Below, in pieces: positions 29,060-40,400 of a stretch of DNA of 64,000 nucleotides. The stretch is from Paenibacillus hexagrammi. GTDB taxonomy: Bacteria > Bacillota > Bacilli > Paenibacillales > NBRC-103111. The notes below the pieces were generated by a model. The model had not been told where the DNA came from, searched no databases, and was given only the letters and a program-made list of their open reading frames with translations. Both the position numbers and the translations under genes were made by a program. Location of the stretch: NCBI RefSeq assembly GCF_021513275.1, contig NZ_CP090978.1, positions 4,278,001 to 4,342,000 of the forward strand, written 5' to 3'. The first letter of the stretch is position 1; every line of letters begins with the position of its first letter.

Positions 29060-30645
29060 CTACTTCCTCTTGTCACGGAATTCGGATGGAATTTCACCGG
29101 TATATTTCTGAAACACCTTCGTGAAATAGCGCCGCTCCGCGTAGCCGACGGCTTTGCCGATCTCTGTAATGCTCTTATCACTCAGCAGCAGCATGGACTT
29201 GGCATGCTCCATCCGGTGCTTGGTCATGTACTCGACGAACGTTTCCCCGAAGTACTGCTTGAAGAGCAGACTAAAGTAGCTGCTGCTTATGCCAAGTGTC
29301 CCGGCAATGTCATCTATGCCGAAATCGCTTGAGTAGTGCGTTCGAATATAATCTTTGGCTGCTGCCATCAGCAGCTCGCTGTTCTTTTTCTTATTCGTCC
29401 CTTCAAGTCCTGCATTCACCAGCTGTGTCATCACCTGGAGAAGATGCTTGACGCTCTCGCTCTTATCCAGCTTGCTCCAGATCGCCTCCTCCTCCTGGGA
29501 ATCGATACTGCTCATTTCCCGGAGCTCGCGAAGCACATGAAGAATCAGAAAGTGCAGCATCTGATAAGCTCTGGCAAAGGAGCTGCCCGGCAGTCCCTCC
29601 AGCAGCTGCTGAAGTCTAGCTAGCGCATCCTCCGTTTTACTGCGGTGCAGCTGTTTCAGCCCTGTTACCATCTCTTCAACCAGATTCCAAAGCGAATTAT
29701 GCGTATCCGCTGCTTCTGCAGACGGTTTATACACCATGACGGATTGGCGTTTATCCATGCTTAGCTGCATAAGGCGCTGCAGTCGGTTATAGGCTTCGGC
29801 TAAGCCGCGCATTTGCACAGCCTCTGGGTAAATCACCGCGCTCACGCCGAGCTTAACACTCTGGAGTATATGCTGCTGAAGCAGCTGCACCTCTCCTGAA
29901 TGGTGGAGGCGCTAGCTGTTTCATGATCCATGCATTCGATCAGAATACACCATTCGCCTTCCCTCATTTGCAGCACGGTGTGCTTTACGTGTTGGCTGCC
30001 GAGCGAATCCGCCAGCACATTTCGCACAGCAAAATTCCACAGCTTGCGCTCCCCCTCAGACCACTGCAGCGATTTGTGGGAGTAATCGTCCACATCGATC
30101 ATGATGATTTGATAGACCAGCTTTTCAAGATCGACTTCATCCATGGGAAGCAGCGTGCTTGGCGTAATATTCGTGTAATTCATGAGCAAATCGTAGAAAA
30201 TCTTTTCGCTTGCCAGACTTCTCATCTTATCCCAACGCTGCTCTTCGGCCGCTTTGCTGGCCTTATTGGAGCGAATTTTATCTGCTAGAGCGCTTATCGT
30301 GCTCTCCAACTCGTCATAATTGATCGGTTTGAGTATGTAGTCACTGACCCCGAATTTTAATAAGGAGCGCACGTACTCGAAGTCCTGATAGCCTGTAACC
30401 ATTAAAACTTCACATTGCCGGTTGTTCTCCCGCAGCTTCTCTACGAACGTGATGCCGTCCATCAAAGGCATTCGGATATCACTCATAATAAGGTCCGGAG
30501 AATGAGTCTCGGCAAGCTCCAATGCTTCCAGACCGTTCTTGGCCGTTCCCACAATGTCGATTCCTAGCTGTTCCCAGGGAATGACAAGCTGAAGATTACG
30601 TAAAATATTCGGTTCATCGTCAGCCAAAATCGCGGTCAATCTCAT
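29060..30645 (-). pseudogene. YesN-family response regulator (AraC-type), frameshifted
   Basis: ATG 30645 overlaps the kinase stop (ATGA), so translation is coupled. The first frame has the receiver domain with D56 in LIMSDIRMP and continues to about HETASASTIQER. The second frame (from ~29890 to 29060) resumes with VQLLQQHILQSVKLGVSAV and ends in the AraC pair (IDDIAGTLGISSSYFSLLFK; ITEIGKAVGYAERRYFTKVF). One G missing from a GG pair at 29890-29891 causes the break; with it the protein is about 528 residues, normal for the family. As given, DNA binding would be lost from the receiver. Likely targets are the binding-protein and hexosaminidase genes downstream. Confidence 0.88.
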
Positions 30646-32462
30646 AGCCCTTCTCCTTTCTGCTTCGGGATCACAACCTTCACAGTTGTGCCCTCTACCT
30701 CGCGGCTGCATAGAAACAATCCGAACGGCTTTCCATATTTGATGCGAATGCGGTCAGCCACATTGCCAATCCCCAAGCCTCTGCGCTCTTCATGGACGCT
30801 GCGAAGCTCCTGAATCGGAGTACTCAGCTCGAGGCGGTATTGAAAAACAGCCAGCTTCTCACCCGACATACCAACACCGTTATCTTCCACATAAATGCCG
30901 ATCCGCTGCCCTTCATCCAAAGCATAGATCCGTATGAAGCCCATGTACGAAGCGGTCTCAAATCCATGCTGAATGCTGTTTTCCACGAGAGGCTGGAGCG
31001 TCAGCTTGAGAATGGTAGAATCGAGCAGCTCTTGGGGAATATCGAGTTCAAAATGAAATTGGTCTTCAAAGCGGTATTTTTGAATCTCCAGATAATTCTT
31101 GAGATGCTCTAGCTCCTGCCGCAGCGGAATTTCCTCTCTGCCGTCAATGCTGATCCGCAGCAGACTTCCTAAGCGGTACACCATCTGACTGACCTTCCTG
31201 CCTTGATTTTGAATGGCAAGAGCATTGATAGATTCCAGAGTGTTGAATAGAAAATGAGGCTTGATCTGGGCTTGCAGCAGCATCAGCTCCGCTTTATTTT
31301 TACGATCCTGCTGCTGCTTCACTTCATCGAGCAGATCGTCAACGCGAACAACCAGACTGTTAAAGCCTCGAGCCAACGCCGTCGTTTCATCGCTTCCGCT
31401 CACCTCAATGCGCGTGGTCAAGTCCCCCCGTTCCACCCGCTTCATGGAGGATACGATCCGCAAGATGAACTGAATAATTCGGCGCACAAACACCAAATTG
31501 TAAACAAGCGCGCAGAACAGACAGATGAACGTAATCCCCGCCACCCATTTCATGATCGTTTCCAGCTCTCCCGCCACGTACTTCCAAGAAGTGATGGAGA
31601 CGACACTCCAATCCTGCACACCCATTTGATTCAGATTTAAATGATAGTAGGAGACCAGGGTTTTCTCTCCCAGAAAATCAGCCTGAAAGCTGTTGTTCGG
31701 CTTGTTCAAATCAAGCTTACCGGGGAGCAGTTGCAGGACGTTCGCTCCTTCGAGCGCTTGTTTATTATCGTAAAAAATAAGGCCGGTTTTATTGACCAGC
31801 AAATACCGCTTGGAGGCTTCCTCGCCCTGGCCGTAGGAACTGAATATTTGGTCAAGCTCATTGAATCGGAATCGCAGCAGCAGGTACCCGCGGTCGTCCA
31901 TCGTCCAAAAGTCTTTCACCACACGCGCCTGATAGTAATCCCGGTTCCCCGTAGGAAACTCCTTGTATTCCGAAGGGCCGATCCAGAGCGGAACCCCGTT
32001 CAAGCTTTGAATTTGTTTAAAAGCGGAGCTGTCGATGAGCGCCGGCCACTGAATCTGACTGCCGCTGGTCCTTCCTGCACTGAATGATTTGCCGTCTTTG
32101 TTATAAATGACCACCGATTGCACGGGGGAATAAGTAAGAATCGAGCTGCGCAGCAGGGTGTCGAATGTATTCAAATCGTACGAAGAAGGGGCGCTTTCTC
32201 CTTGCTTCCATTCATCCATCGTCCGGTAAATATCCTGAATGCCATCCTTAACCATCCAGAAATCGGAAAAATAGTTCGCTTCCTTAAACATATAGTAGAT
32301 GTTGCGGCCAATCGCCTGAAGTGTGACTTCGTTCAAATCACCGTATTTTTTCTCAATCAGATGCTGGGATACCGTGTATACCACCGTCCCCAGCACAAAC
32401 AAAGGAATGATGATAAAGGCCAAAAACCCCAGATATACTTTCTTATTCAAATTCATCTGCAT
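30642..32462 (-). CDS. YesM-family sensor histidine kinase
   Basis: 606 residues, ATG 32462. TM1 at about 9-31, an extracellular Cache-like sensor to about 295, TM2 at about 300-322, HAMP to about 380, H-box QAQIKPHFLFNTLE, N-box (PLVENSIQHGFE) and G-box (VEDNGVGMS). It phosphorylates the overlapping response regulator. In this family the sensor often responds to an oligosaccharide outside the cell, fitting the binding protein and hexosaminidase encoded next. Confidence 0.93.
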   Translation of the reverse strand: MQMNLNKKVYLGFLAFIIIPLFVLGTVVYTVSQHLIEKKYGDLNEVTLQAIGRNIYYMFKEANYFSDFWMVKDGIQDIYRTMDEWKQGESAPSSYDLNTFDTLLRSSILTYSPVQSVVIYNKDGKSFSAGRTSGSQIQWPALIDSSAFKQIQSLNGVPLWIGPSEYKEFPTGNRDYYQARVVKDFWTMDDRGYLLLRFRFNELDQIFSSYGQGEEASKRYLLVNKTGLIFYDNKQALEGANVLQLLPGKLDLNKPNNSFQADFLGEKTLVSYYHLNLNQMGVQDWSVVSITSWKYVAGELETIMKWVAGITFICLFCALVYNLVFVRRIIQFILRIVSSMKRVERGDLTTRIEVSGSDETTALARGFNSLVVRVDDLLDEVKQQQDRKNKAELMLLQAQIKPHFLFNTLESINALAIQNQGRKVSQMVYRLGSLLRISIDGREEIPLRQELEHLKNYLEIQKYRFEDQFHFELDIPQELLDSTILKLTLQPLVENSIQHGFETASYMGFIRIYALDEGQRIGIYVEDNGVGMSGEKLAVFQYRLELSTPIQELRSVHEERRGLGIGNVADRIRIKYGKPFGLFLCSREVEGTTVKVVIPKQKGEGL

Positions 32463-32632
32463 GATCTGTTATGTCTCCTCCAACCGTGCCGACTTCATCG
32501 TCTGCTTCAAATCATCCGACCATTTCAACGACTGCGTCGCTCCTGACCTTGCACGAGCTCAGACCTCTTGTGTGATTAAGCCCTTGATGCATCTCCAGAA
32601 TGATACTTCTTCTCGTCCGAACCGTTACTTTC

Positions 32633-32638
32633 ATTATA
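32633..32638 (-). promoter_or_regulatory. -10 element upstream of the kinase-regulator operon
   Basis: TATAAT on the minus strand about 170 bp before the kinase start. No good -35 is present. It falls between OsmC (ending 32696) and the kinase, so it could start the two-component operon. Confidence 0.35.
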
Positions 32639-32695
32639 GGTACGGGTTTCTGGGGCTCCTAGGGGAAGAATTCCATCGTAAAGGGCGAAAATCCT

Positions 32696-33148
32696 CTATT
32701 CGCTGCTGTCCGCAAGAAGGAGCTCCGGCTCCACAATTACTTCTACATTTCCTCGGAGCGCTTTGCTGATCATACAAGTCTGTTCTGCACGAATGGCCGC
32801 TTTTCGAAGCTTGTCTCTTTGCTCGGACGAAAAGAACGAAGGAAAGGTTACAACCGGACGATGTATGATTTTATGAACATGCATTGAAGTCCCCGTGCTG
32901 ACGAAGATTTCAGATTTCAGCTGTACGCTTTCGATACCTTGCCTCTGGAGCAGTGTCCCGAGCGTGATTAGATAGCAGGTTGCCGCCGCTCCGAGCAGAA
33001 GCTCCTCTGGATTGGTCCCGATACCAGGACCTCCCAATGGAACAGGTACGGAGATAGCTGCGGTTAGTCCACCGGCCTCCAATTGACCGCTCCCTTGAAG
33101 CCCTCCCTGCCAGTTCGCTTTTAGTTCAAAATGCTGCTGATTCGGCAT
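32696..33148 (-). CDS. OsmC/Ohr-family peroxiredoxin-like protein
   Basis: 150 residues from ATG 33148 (cggagctgaggcac), 28 codons inside the longest frame. The fold is marked by NPEELLLGAAATCY with the first reactive Cys and EQTCMISKAL with the second. The pair reduces organic hydroperoxides using a lipoyl or thiol donor in this family. It lies alone, downstream of nothing, with its 3' end 233 bp from the kinase gene. Whether it is OsmC or Ohr proper cannot be told from sequence alone. Confidence 0.88.
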   Translation of the reverse strand: MPNQQHFELKANWQGGLQGSGQLEAGGLTAAISVPVPLGGPGIGTNPEELLLGAAATCYLITLGTLLQRQGIESVQLKSEIFVSTGTSMHVHKIIHRPVVTFPSFFSSEQRDKLRKAAIRAEQTCMISKALRGNVEVIVEPELLLADSSE

Positions 33149-33294
33149 GTGCCTCAGCTCCGTTCTTTGTTGTATCGATTCTATTCTTCCACTACGTTTC
33201 TTCGAACAATTGGCTCCCCGAATCGGAACCACATATTCACAGTAGATACTAGCTCATTGTCGACCATCTATCTGTATTGTAGATTACCTTCAGA

Positions 33295-33339
33295 CAAAGA
33301 AAAAGACCGCTTCAAGCCCAGAAAACAAGGGAAGCGGTC
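33295..33339 (-). terminator. Terminator of the first chemoreceptor gene
   Basis: GACCGCTTC and GAAGCGGTC form a 9-bp stem (33305-33313 with 33331-33339), and on the minus strand a TTTTTCTTT run follows. Confidence 0.8.
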
Positions 33340-33437
33340 AGAATGAGTTTTATTGGATGAGTTCATACTTACATTATAAATTAGATCATAGAACTGAAAC
33401 TAATCTAAAAAGCTAGATCTGGAGCTTGGAGCTACAG

Positions 33438-35159
33438 CTAGACCTTAAAGCGATTGATCAACTGCTTTAGCTCCTCCGACATCATTCTGAGCGATTGTGC
33501 CGATCCGCTCACCTGATCCATAGAATCAAGCTGTGTGCTTGAAGCTTGCGCGATTTCTCGGAAGTGCTCCGCCGCTTGCGCGGAGAGGCGCTCCATCTCG
33601 TCGACGGAAGCCGCGACCTCCTCCGAGCCCGCCGATACCTCCTCCGAGGCGGCGGAAACCTCCTGGAGCTGCACAGTTGTGCGCTCCAGACCGGCAAGAA
33701 TGTCGCCGAATGCGCTGCCGGCGCCCTTGACCAGGCCAAGGCCCGCCTGCGCTTCCTCGGCGCTTGCTTCCATGCTCGCAGACAGCGAGGCCGTCTGCTC
33801 CAGGATCGCCTCGATCAGCTCGGCGATCCTCCCGGAGGAAGCTTGCGACTGATTCGCAAGCTTCCTCACTTCGTCGGCCACGACGGCGAAGCCGCGGCCG
33901 TTCTCTCCCGCACGCGCCGCTTCGATCGCGGCGTTGAGCGCCAGGAGATTGGTCTGCGACGCAATCTCCGCCATCACAGACACGATCTCTCCGATTTCAC
34001 CGGAGCGTCCTTCCAAGTGCTTCGTCGCGGCTGCCATGCGGACCGACGACGTAACGATCGACTCCATCTGCGTTACCGCAGACTCGATGGAGTCATGCCC
34101 GAGGTTCGCATCCTTCATCGTCCGCTGTGACACCTCCGCCAGGACGGAGGCAGACTCCGCGATGCGCTGCATGCCGGACGTCATCTCCTCCATGGCTTTC
34201 GTCACCTCGGAGGAGCGCAGTACCTGCATCTGCGCCCCTTGTGACGCATCGTGAATGCTCGCAGAAATCGCATGACTAGCTTGCGTTGTTTGCCGCGCGT
34301 GGTCGGCAACGCCCCCGGCAGCACTCAACAGCTGCTCCGAGCTCCCCTTAATGCCCTGAATGACCTTTCGCGTATCCGCCACAAGATGCCCGAATGCGGA
34401 TGCCAATCGTCCGATCTCATCTTTTCGGTTCATGGAGATCGCAACGGTCATATCGCCTTCCCCTACTTTAGCCACCTGCTGCGTCAATTGGGACAAGGGA
34501 CGGGTAAGAATACGCGCAAGAACTACCACTAACAGCACGCTAACGGCAAAAATTCCCGCCGCTATGGCAATCATCGTCTTCCGCGAATGATCCATCAGCT
34601 TATATACAGCGGTTGCGTCCAAGTCAGCGCCCATGACTCCTAATAGCTTACCGTCTTTCCCTTTAAAAGGTACATAAGCCGTTACAGTGGCCCCGTATTC
34701 ATCCTTGGTTAGCTCACCGATTGTCGGCTGCCCTTCTTCAAAGGAGGTAACCATTCCCGGATATGCGTTATCTTCCGACGTTCCTAGCGCGGAGAAATCA
34801 TCCTCTTTCGCATCCTTCGGAGCTCCGTCCACCACATACACATAAGAAGACTTTCCATCCTGATCTACCTTCGCAAGCGTGTACAAATATTTAAAACCAT
34901 TAGTCTCCCGTATTGCGTTCAGCTCCTCTCGAAGCTTCGTATAGTACTCCGTCTCTCCACCGGTGGCAGGCTTGATCTGAGAGTAAGCATCGATGTCTAT
35001 CCGTTGTACAGCTTTTTCCGCGACCGCTTTTGCTTGCAGACCCATGGAATTCTCAACTAGTGAGGTGGAGGATTCATAGAGGGTTATACCAAGAACTACC
35101 CCTGCGACGAAAATAAGACCCGAGAAACTTAGAATCATACGTGAAAGTAAACTATTCAA
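33438..35159 (-). CDS. Methyl-accepting chemotaxis protein with Cache-like sensor
   Basis: 573 residues, TTG start at 35159 after gaaggggag. TM1 at about 8-30, an extracellular sensor to about 195, TM2 at about 200-220, HAMP to about 275, then the long signalling coiled coil. The hairpin-tip signature is [20 protein letters not shown], which contacts CheA/CheW. The sensor is of the single or double Cache type ([24 protein letters not shown]). It directs motility toward an unknown ligand. It is monocistronic, with a minus-strand terminator at 33295-33339. Confidence 0.94.
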   Translation of the reverse strand: MNSLLSRMILSFSGLIFVAGVVLGITLYESSTSLVENSMGLQAKAVAEKAVQRIDIDAYSQIKPATGGETEYYTKLREELNAIRETNGFKYLYTLAKVDQDGKSSYVYVVDGAPKDAKEDDFSALGTSEDNAYPGMVTSFEEGQPTIGELTKDEYGATVTAYVPFKGKDGKLLGVMGADLDATAVYKLMDHSRKTMIAIAAGIFAVSVLLVVVLARILTRPLSQLTQQVAKVGEGDMTVAISMNRKDEIGRLASAFGHLVADTRKVIQGIKGSSEQLLSAAGGVADHARQTTQASHAISASIHDASQGAQMQVLRSSEVTKAMEEMTSGMQRIAESASVLAEVSQRTMKDANLGHDSIESAVTQMESIVTSSVRMAAATKHLEGRSGEIGEIVSVMAEIASQTNLLALNAAIEAARAGENGRGFAVVADEVRKLANQSQASSGRIAELIEAILEQTASLSASMEASAEEAQAGLGLVKGAGSAFGDILAGLERTTVQLQEVSAASEEVSAGSEEVAASVDEMERLSAQAAEHFREIAQASSTQLDSMDQVSGSAQSLRMMSEELKQLINRFKV

Positions 35160-35656
35160 CCTAAAAACTCCCCTTCTTTAGCCAACAGTTCATTTGACAT
35201 TATTCTACAGGAAGTAAGACTTTTTGCCCATTCTTTTCTATCCAAAAATCAACAATTTTACAAAATAAAGATAAAAAAAGCTGTTTATTCATCCATGAAA
35301 CCATGGGCGAACAAACAGCTTGTTAGTTGATATTGAAGAATGACGTGTTTACTTGTAGATCAAAACAACGAAAGCCCTGCCTCTCTTCCATCCTTGCGGC
35401 TCCGAAGACCGCGCCAGTGAGAATTGCCTATCCAAACACCTGCTGTTCAAAACACAGTACGCCGGCCTCGGATTTACCTGTAAACCAATTGGAATCGTTC
35501 AAGTGCGTGAAGAGAAAGGAACATGGAAGGGAATTGCTTTCATCTCGCTAAACAAAATATCGGGGTAAATGAGGTTATACATACGAAGTGCTTATACTTC
35601 AACTATATCAATTCGTATATCATATCATGGCATTCACAATTTTGTCAAACTTACAG
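35160..35656. other. 497-bp intergenic stretch with one terminator and a possible gene remnant
   Basis: Between the chemoreceptor start and the end of the giant surface-protein gene. It contains the terminator at 35273-35321. On the plus strand, 35359-35568 is open for 69 codons without an ATG; its translation (..LPLFHPCGSEDRA.., ..FTCKPIGIVQV.., ..GIAFISLNKISG) reads like real protein. It may be a fragment of a small lost gene. I find nothing else. Confidence 0.35.
35273..35321 (-). terminator. Terminator downstream of the giant surface-protein gene
   Basis: AAGCTGTTT (35278-35286) pairs with AAACAGCTT (35313-35321); the loop holds a smaller CCATG-containing dyad. On the minus strand the stem is followed by TTTTTTTA. 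Confidence 0.7.
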
Positions 35657-36673
35657 TTATTGAACCCGATGAACTCCCACCGTTTTTTGAACGCTGCCAA
35701 TGATCGTGATCGGAATGTCCTGCAGTCTCACAACACCGTTATGATATCGTATCTCAAAATGGATGGTCTGCAATCCCTCCGGCAAACCAGCTGTCAAGGA
35801 AAGAAATCTTTCATCAAACAACTCTCCTTGATATAGAGTAGGGTCATCGCTCTGGGCATCTAGTACTTCCTTAGCATATAAGGCACGTCCATCTAGGCCA
35901 TCCGTATCAATCCAAGCCGTCACTTCGTCTACAGGTGCTGGTGAACTACGCGTCGATACCATAAATATTTCACCGGAGTAAAAATCTTTTGGCGGCGAAT
36001 CGGTACGATGCCCCTTGGACTGATGATAGTCCAGCCACTCCGTTGTATGAGAGACATCCGATTCAATCGTAAGCGGAAGCGCGGTAATCACTTTTACCAC
36101 GCGATCTTCGTCATACCCGTCAAACACGGTCAAGGTAACGGTATAGGATCCCGGTTGGAGAAACTTAATTCCAACGTTGAGTGTGTTGTAAGTTTCCATA
36201 TGACCATCAGGGTCTAGCACCTGCCACTCATACTGAAGCGGATCACCATCCTCATCCGTCGAAAGGTTGACTAACGTTACTTGGTCCCCTTCCCAGACCG
36301 GCTTGGGCGACCAGTCAAAATCAGCATGCGGCGCTCTATTGATGTACAACCAAGTCTGAGCAGAGTACTCCGACCATACCATACCATCAGATACCCGGAC
36401 TCGAACCCTCAGCTTCTGACCTGCCGGAAGATCACGGTCAACCGTCCAGCTTCCTGTATTCGAGCTTGTCCATTGATCCAGCTCCCCGGTATCCAGAATT
36501 AGCACATCATTCGTTTCATTCGTAATTTGAATTTCAGCATGCCTGAAAATCGTTCCCGGGTCAGGGTCTGTCTGCTCCCACTGAATAGTAGGACGCAAGC
36601 TGTTAAACACCGTCGGGTTATCCTTGCTTCCTGCTGGAATTTGCATCACCGCGGCAGGCGGACTATTCACCAT
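35657..36673 (-). CDS. Giant exported protein, second exon (C-terminal 338 residues)
   Basis: Open reading continues from the intron boundary at 36673. It starts ATGGTGAATAGT (MVNSPPAAVMQIPAG) and in-frame splicing joins it to ..DWSQLGWM of exon 1. Contents: a Fn3-like repeat that matches those at the end of exon 1 (NPTVFNSLRPTIQWEQTDPDPG), a PKD-like domain (NRAPHADFDW..VWEGDQVTLVNLSTDEDGDPLQYEW..SYTVTLTVFDGYDED) and a C-terminal domain of unknown kind ending GVHRVQ. It has no ribosome binding site of its own; without splicing it would not be made. The first ATG upstream belongs to intron sequence. Confidence 0.8.
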   Translation of the reverse strand: MVNSPPAAVMQIPAGSKDNPTVFNSLRPTIQWEQTDPDPGTIFRHAEIQITNETNDVLILDTGELDQWTSSNTGSWTVDRDLPAGQKLRVRVRVSDGMVWSEYSAQTWLYINRAPHADFDWSPKPVWEGDQVTLVNLSTDEDGDPLQYEWQVLDPDGHMETYNTLNVGIKFLQPGSYTVTLTVFDGYDEDRVVKVITALPLTIESDVSHTTEWLDYHQSKGHRTDSPPKDFYSGEIFMVSTRSSPAPVDEVTAWIDTDGLDGRALYAKEVLDAQSDDPTLYQGELFDERFLSLTAGLPEGLQTIHFEIRYHNGVVRLQDIPITIIGSVQKTVGVHRVQ

Positions 36674-37453
36674 ATAGAAATAGGTAAGGATCGTCCTCGG
36701 CTTCACGTTAGGCTTTCCTTTTCCCCTTCTTCACACCGCACAGGCAGCTTTCACTGCATACGGCGTTCCATCTGGGCCCTTCGCCCAGACTATGCCCCTT
36801 CGCCATGTGAATGGCTTTCCCATTCTCGGACTACTACGGGCTGCTGCCCCACAGCTTCAGCAGGCATTTCCTCCATACTTAGGGACATCGGGCTCGACCG
36901 GCCCTTTTCATTCCCCGCTGTGGTTCTGTTGTTCCCTATACTTTAGCTTTCCATATGACCTTAGCTGCCTTCTATGACCCGGTTACCATCCTTTTGTCCG
37001 CAACTGGTGGACGTAAGAACTCTAACTTTGCAGGGTTAGTGAGGATATCCCATGGATGAATGGTTTACCCTCGGTAACACTCCTGAACTTTCTTTCAGCC
37101 ATCTAGCTTCAGGAGCGGCGCTCTTCTTTAACTTCGAACGCCTATGGGTGACGAGCCGTACATTCAAAGGTTTGTCAGACTTTCCTTAGGAGAAAGTCAT
37201 TCTCAGCATAGTCATTTTATAGCCCCCCGGCTACTTCCTTAACCGCTTCGCAGGTCCAGTTTTCGCCGACTTCACCGAGCTTTATACACAAACAGCGGTG
37301 ACTGTCCGTGCATATCGGAGGATTAGGGTGTGTCAGCCAGTTTTCCAACACATCAGGTGCTTCCCCTGGTTCATCGGTATAGAGTTAGATTGTTTGGCAA
37401 CCCCCTGATTTTATTGCGTATTTCTACGCAGATTGTACAGGAACAACACGCAC
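36674..37453 (-). mobile_element. Group II intron without an open reading frame, in frame in the giant protein gene
   Basis: On the minus strand the intron begins GTGCG at 37453, directly after exon bases ATGGATG. Position 37058-37052 reads CATCCAT, a perfect 7-bp EBS1 for that exon (IBS1). Domain V is at 36766-36733 (ACGCCGTATGCAG..GTGAAAG..GCGGTGT, with the 2-nt bulge). Domain VI pairs GAAAAGG with CCT-A-TTTC leaving a bulged A at 36681, eight nucleotides from the 3' end CTAT (36674). Joining 37454 to 36673 keeps the reading frame. No reverse transcriptase frame is present; the 780 nt hold only RNA structure, so a maturase must act in trans. The class is uncertain; the 5' GTGCG and EBS1 suggest IIB or a relative. 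Confidence 0.9.
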
Positions 37454-40400
37454 CATCCATCCCAATTGACTCCAATCCGACCATACGGACTGTTCATTCA
37501 TAACCCGAACTTGAACCTTTACCTTAGATCCAACCGGCAAATCTACATTTACTGTCCAACTGTCGGATAACTTCGTCCGATTCGCTGCAGGAACACTGAT
37601 ATCCGCGCTGGCAAGAACACGATTGTCTTCACTCCACAAGCGAATTTGCTGATAGGAGATCCGGCCGGTATCCTCATCTTGTTGATTCCATGTGATCGTC
37701 GGTTTCGTTACAGCCACTTGTGTCGGGGTTTCATAGGTACCTGTGGGATAGGTAAGTTCAACCGTAGGAGGACGCTGACTACCCAGCCATCCCTCATTCG
37801 ACCATGGGGACCAGGCAACTTCATCCTTAACTCTGACCTTTACCTTCCACTTCTCGCTTGCCGAACCATTGATACGGTACTCAGCAAACCATGACCAAGC
37901 TTCCTGCTTCGTACTAAACGTTTGAGAGTAGGATTGATCGCTGCATGTTTCCTGCCCGCTCCAACCGGAGATATAACAAGAGGAGTACATCACCTCATAC
38001 GCCGTATACGTTGTGTCTAGATCCATATCCGTCTGCGCCCACTGGATGGTCGCGTACGTTCCTGGCTGCAGGTAACTCGGCGTATCATGCGAGCCGTCCG
38101 GGAAAGTAAGTACTGCCTGCGGCAAATGGTTAGGCTTCAGTCCCACATCAAGCGTATTTACTGCCTGCCAGGACCATGCGCCAAATTCATCTTTCACTTG
38201 CAACCCAACGATATAGGTACCGGAGTCCGTAACTCTAGTAAGCTGGGTATTCGATGATGTGCCATCAGGAGCAATATACCAATATCTTCTCTCCACGATT
38301 CCGCGGCTTATTACATAACCCGGTTCATAATGACTGGTAGCTGCGTTGTATCGGTCAGGATCATAGCTGGTATCCTTCCATGTAACCGAACCGTCACTCT
38401 CCATGTTCAGCGTAAACTCGGCTATGGGTCTTCGATGAACGATGATACTTTTCTTAAATGTGTTAGAAGCCTTTCGATAAGGGTCAAACGTCATATTGGG
38501 GAATTTATACATAGGAAGTGGATAAGGGTCATCCATCGCTTGTAACGTCACATCCCATCTGCCTACACGATCTAACACGGGCTGCCCGGAAGAAAAGCTT
38601 TGGCCGCTTAACGAAGAAAGTTCGCCATTATCGATAAACATGGGAGTATGCGTATACGTCCATGAAAATGAACCCGCCATTGGATCGTTTTCTGGATCCT
38701 TCATGACAACATCATCGTATTTTAATTCAGCCTTGCCTGTTTCTTCATTCAGAATGGCATAATCTGAATCCCATGCAGCTGTCTCTGCATAAGGCTTCGT
38801 AGACATTCCACTGAAGGTAACAAAGCTTTTATCGCTAAATGGTCCATACCTCCCGCCTATTGGATACGTGTTGTCAACAATATCAGAAAAATAATTCACT
38901 TTATTCACCCAAACATTCAAGGTGTTCCCCATTGTACGAACTTTGACATTGTAGCTTTTACTATCCTGGAGGTTATACACCGATGATGCCAACACTGTTC
39001 TGACTCCGCCAACATATTTAGCCAGGTACATGCTTGAACCATCAAATTCAATGGCATAGCGATTCATTCCATCCTGCATCCGAAAGGAGAAACCGAACTT
39101 CTCGGTATCTACTTTATTTTGTTCCGTCTTAAAATTAAACAGGATCTCCGTATCACTAGCAGCGTTAGGCGATATAAACTGTCCAAACTGATAACGAGGT
39201 ATAATCGGAACTGCTTCCGCAACCGGTCCTTTGTCAATCCAATAAACCGTATTCCCTGTTGGTGGATTATTAGGTGCTCCGCTCATGAATGAATAGTACA
39301 TATAGCTGCTGAGCAGAAGGCCGTCTCCCATATATTCACTGAAGGGCTTCTCGCTCCTGATATCCGTGCCGGTTGACGAATGGCTCACCGTACCGGCAAT
39401 GCGCCTACCTACTGCTGTATTGATATTGGAGCATTGATTAAAGATCGTAGCTGCGCAGGTGCCGGACTGCAGATTTCCAGATCCATCCGGATGCATCGGG
39501 AAGCTCATTCCTTCCAGCTGCGGGCTCCCCCACCCCCATACAGCACCTGTATCCATACTTATCGTATTATTGATGATGGAGTAATCATCCGTATAACCAC
39601 TCGGTACCGTATACAATGTCTTAGTAATAAGAGTACGTGTCATTGGATTAACGATCATATTTTGTAAATTATCTTTCCAATTATGAATGAAGCTTCCACT
39701 GAAAAAAAGTGAATTTCCGCCGGTTCTAGCTCTCCAAACTAGATTGAAATTTTTATCGTATTTCGCCACATAAATTCCAAATTCCAGCTCGGGATAGTTC
39801 CTATAATTCCAATCCGTCCCTTTAAATATGGAACCGTCCGAATCCGTACAAACCTTTTCTTCATAAAAATAAAAATTCCCCTCCATGTCCGTATACGGAT
39901 TATTCGTATAGTATTGGTTAAAATGACAAGATGTTGTGAGATACCGAGGCGGATCGTAGCTTCTGACCCTCCCTCCGTACTGTTGGTACTTCTTCTCGTA
40001 GGTCACGGATATCCATGGATTATTCGTATTTACCGGGATATCTGCGATATCAACTACATTTCCGTACCGATCCACTTCTGCATAGCTATCACCAAAAAAA
40101 CCATTAGAGCTGTATGAACCTTGACTATCAAACAAAAATACGATGTGATCCCCTTTGTTCAGGGTTGCTTTCGTGACATTGCTACCGGGTCTATCAAAAC
40201 AACCTATTAAAACACCATCCATAGCGTTATATGTGCATACCATCCAAACCGTATTATAGTAATAATTGTTCTTGCCACTGCTGTAGCTAACCGATCTCGG
40301 CGTATTTTTAGCAAAGGTCATATAGACGGTTTTTTCAGTAAATGTTTGAGTTACCGAACTGTACTCGATATTTTCCTTTACTTTGACCGTACTGGTTTGC

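Noticed and set aside
33546..34130. 194-codon plus-strand frame opposite the chemoreceptor
   Set aside because: Antisense shadow of the signalling domain; biased composition.
36674..37453. Reverse transcriptase or maturase code in the intron
   Set aside because: No frame of useful length and no RT motifs; only RNA-structure signals are present.
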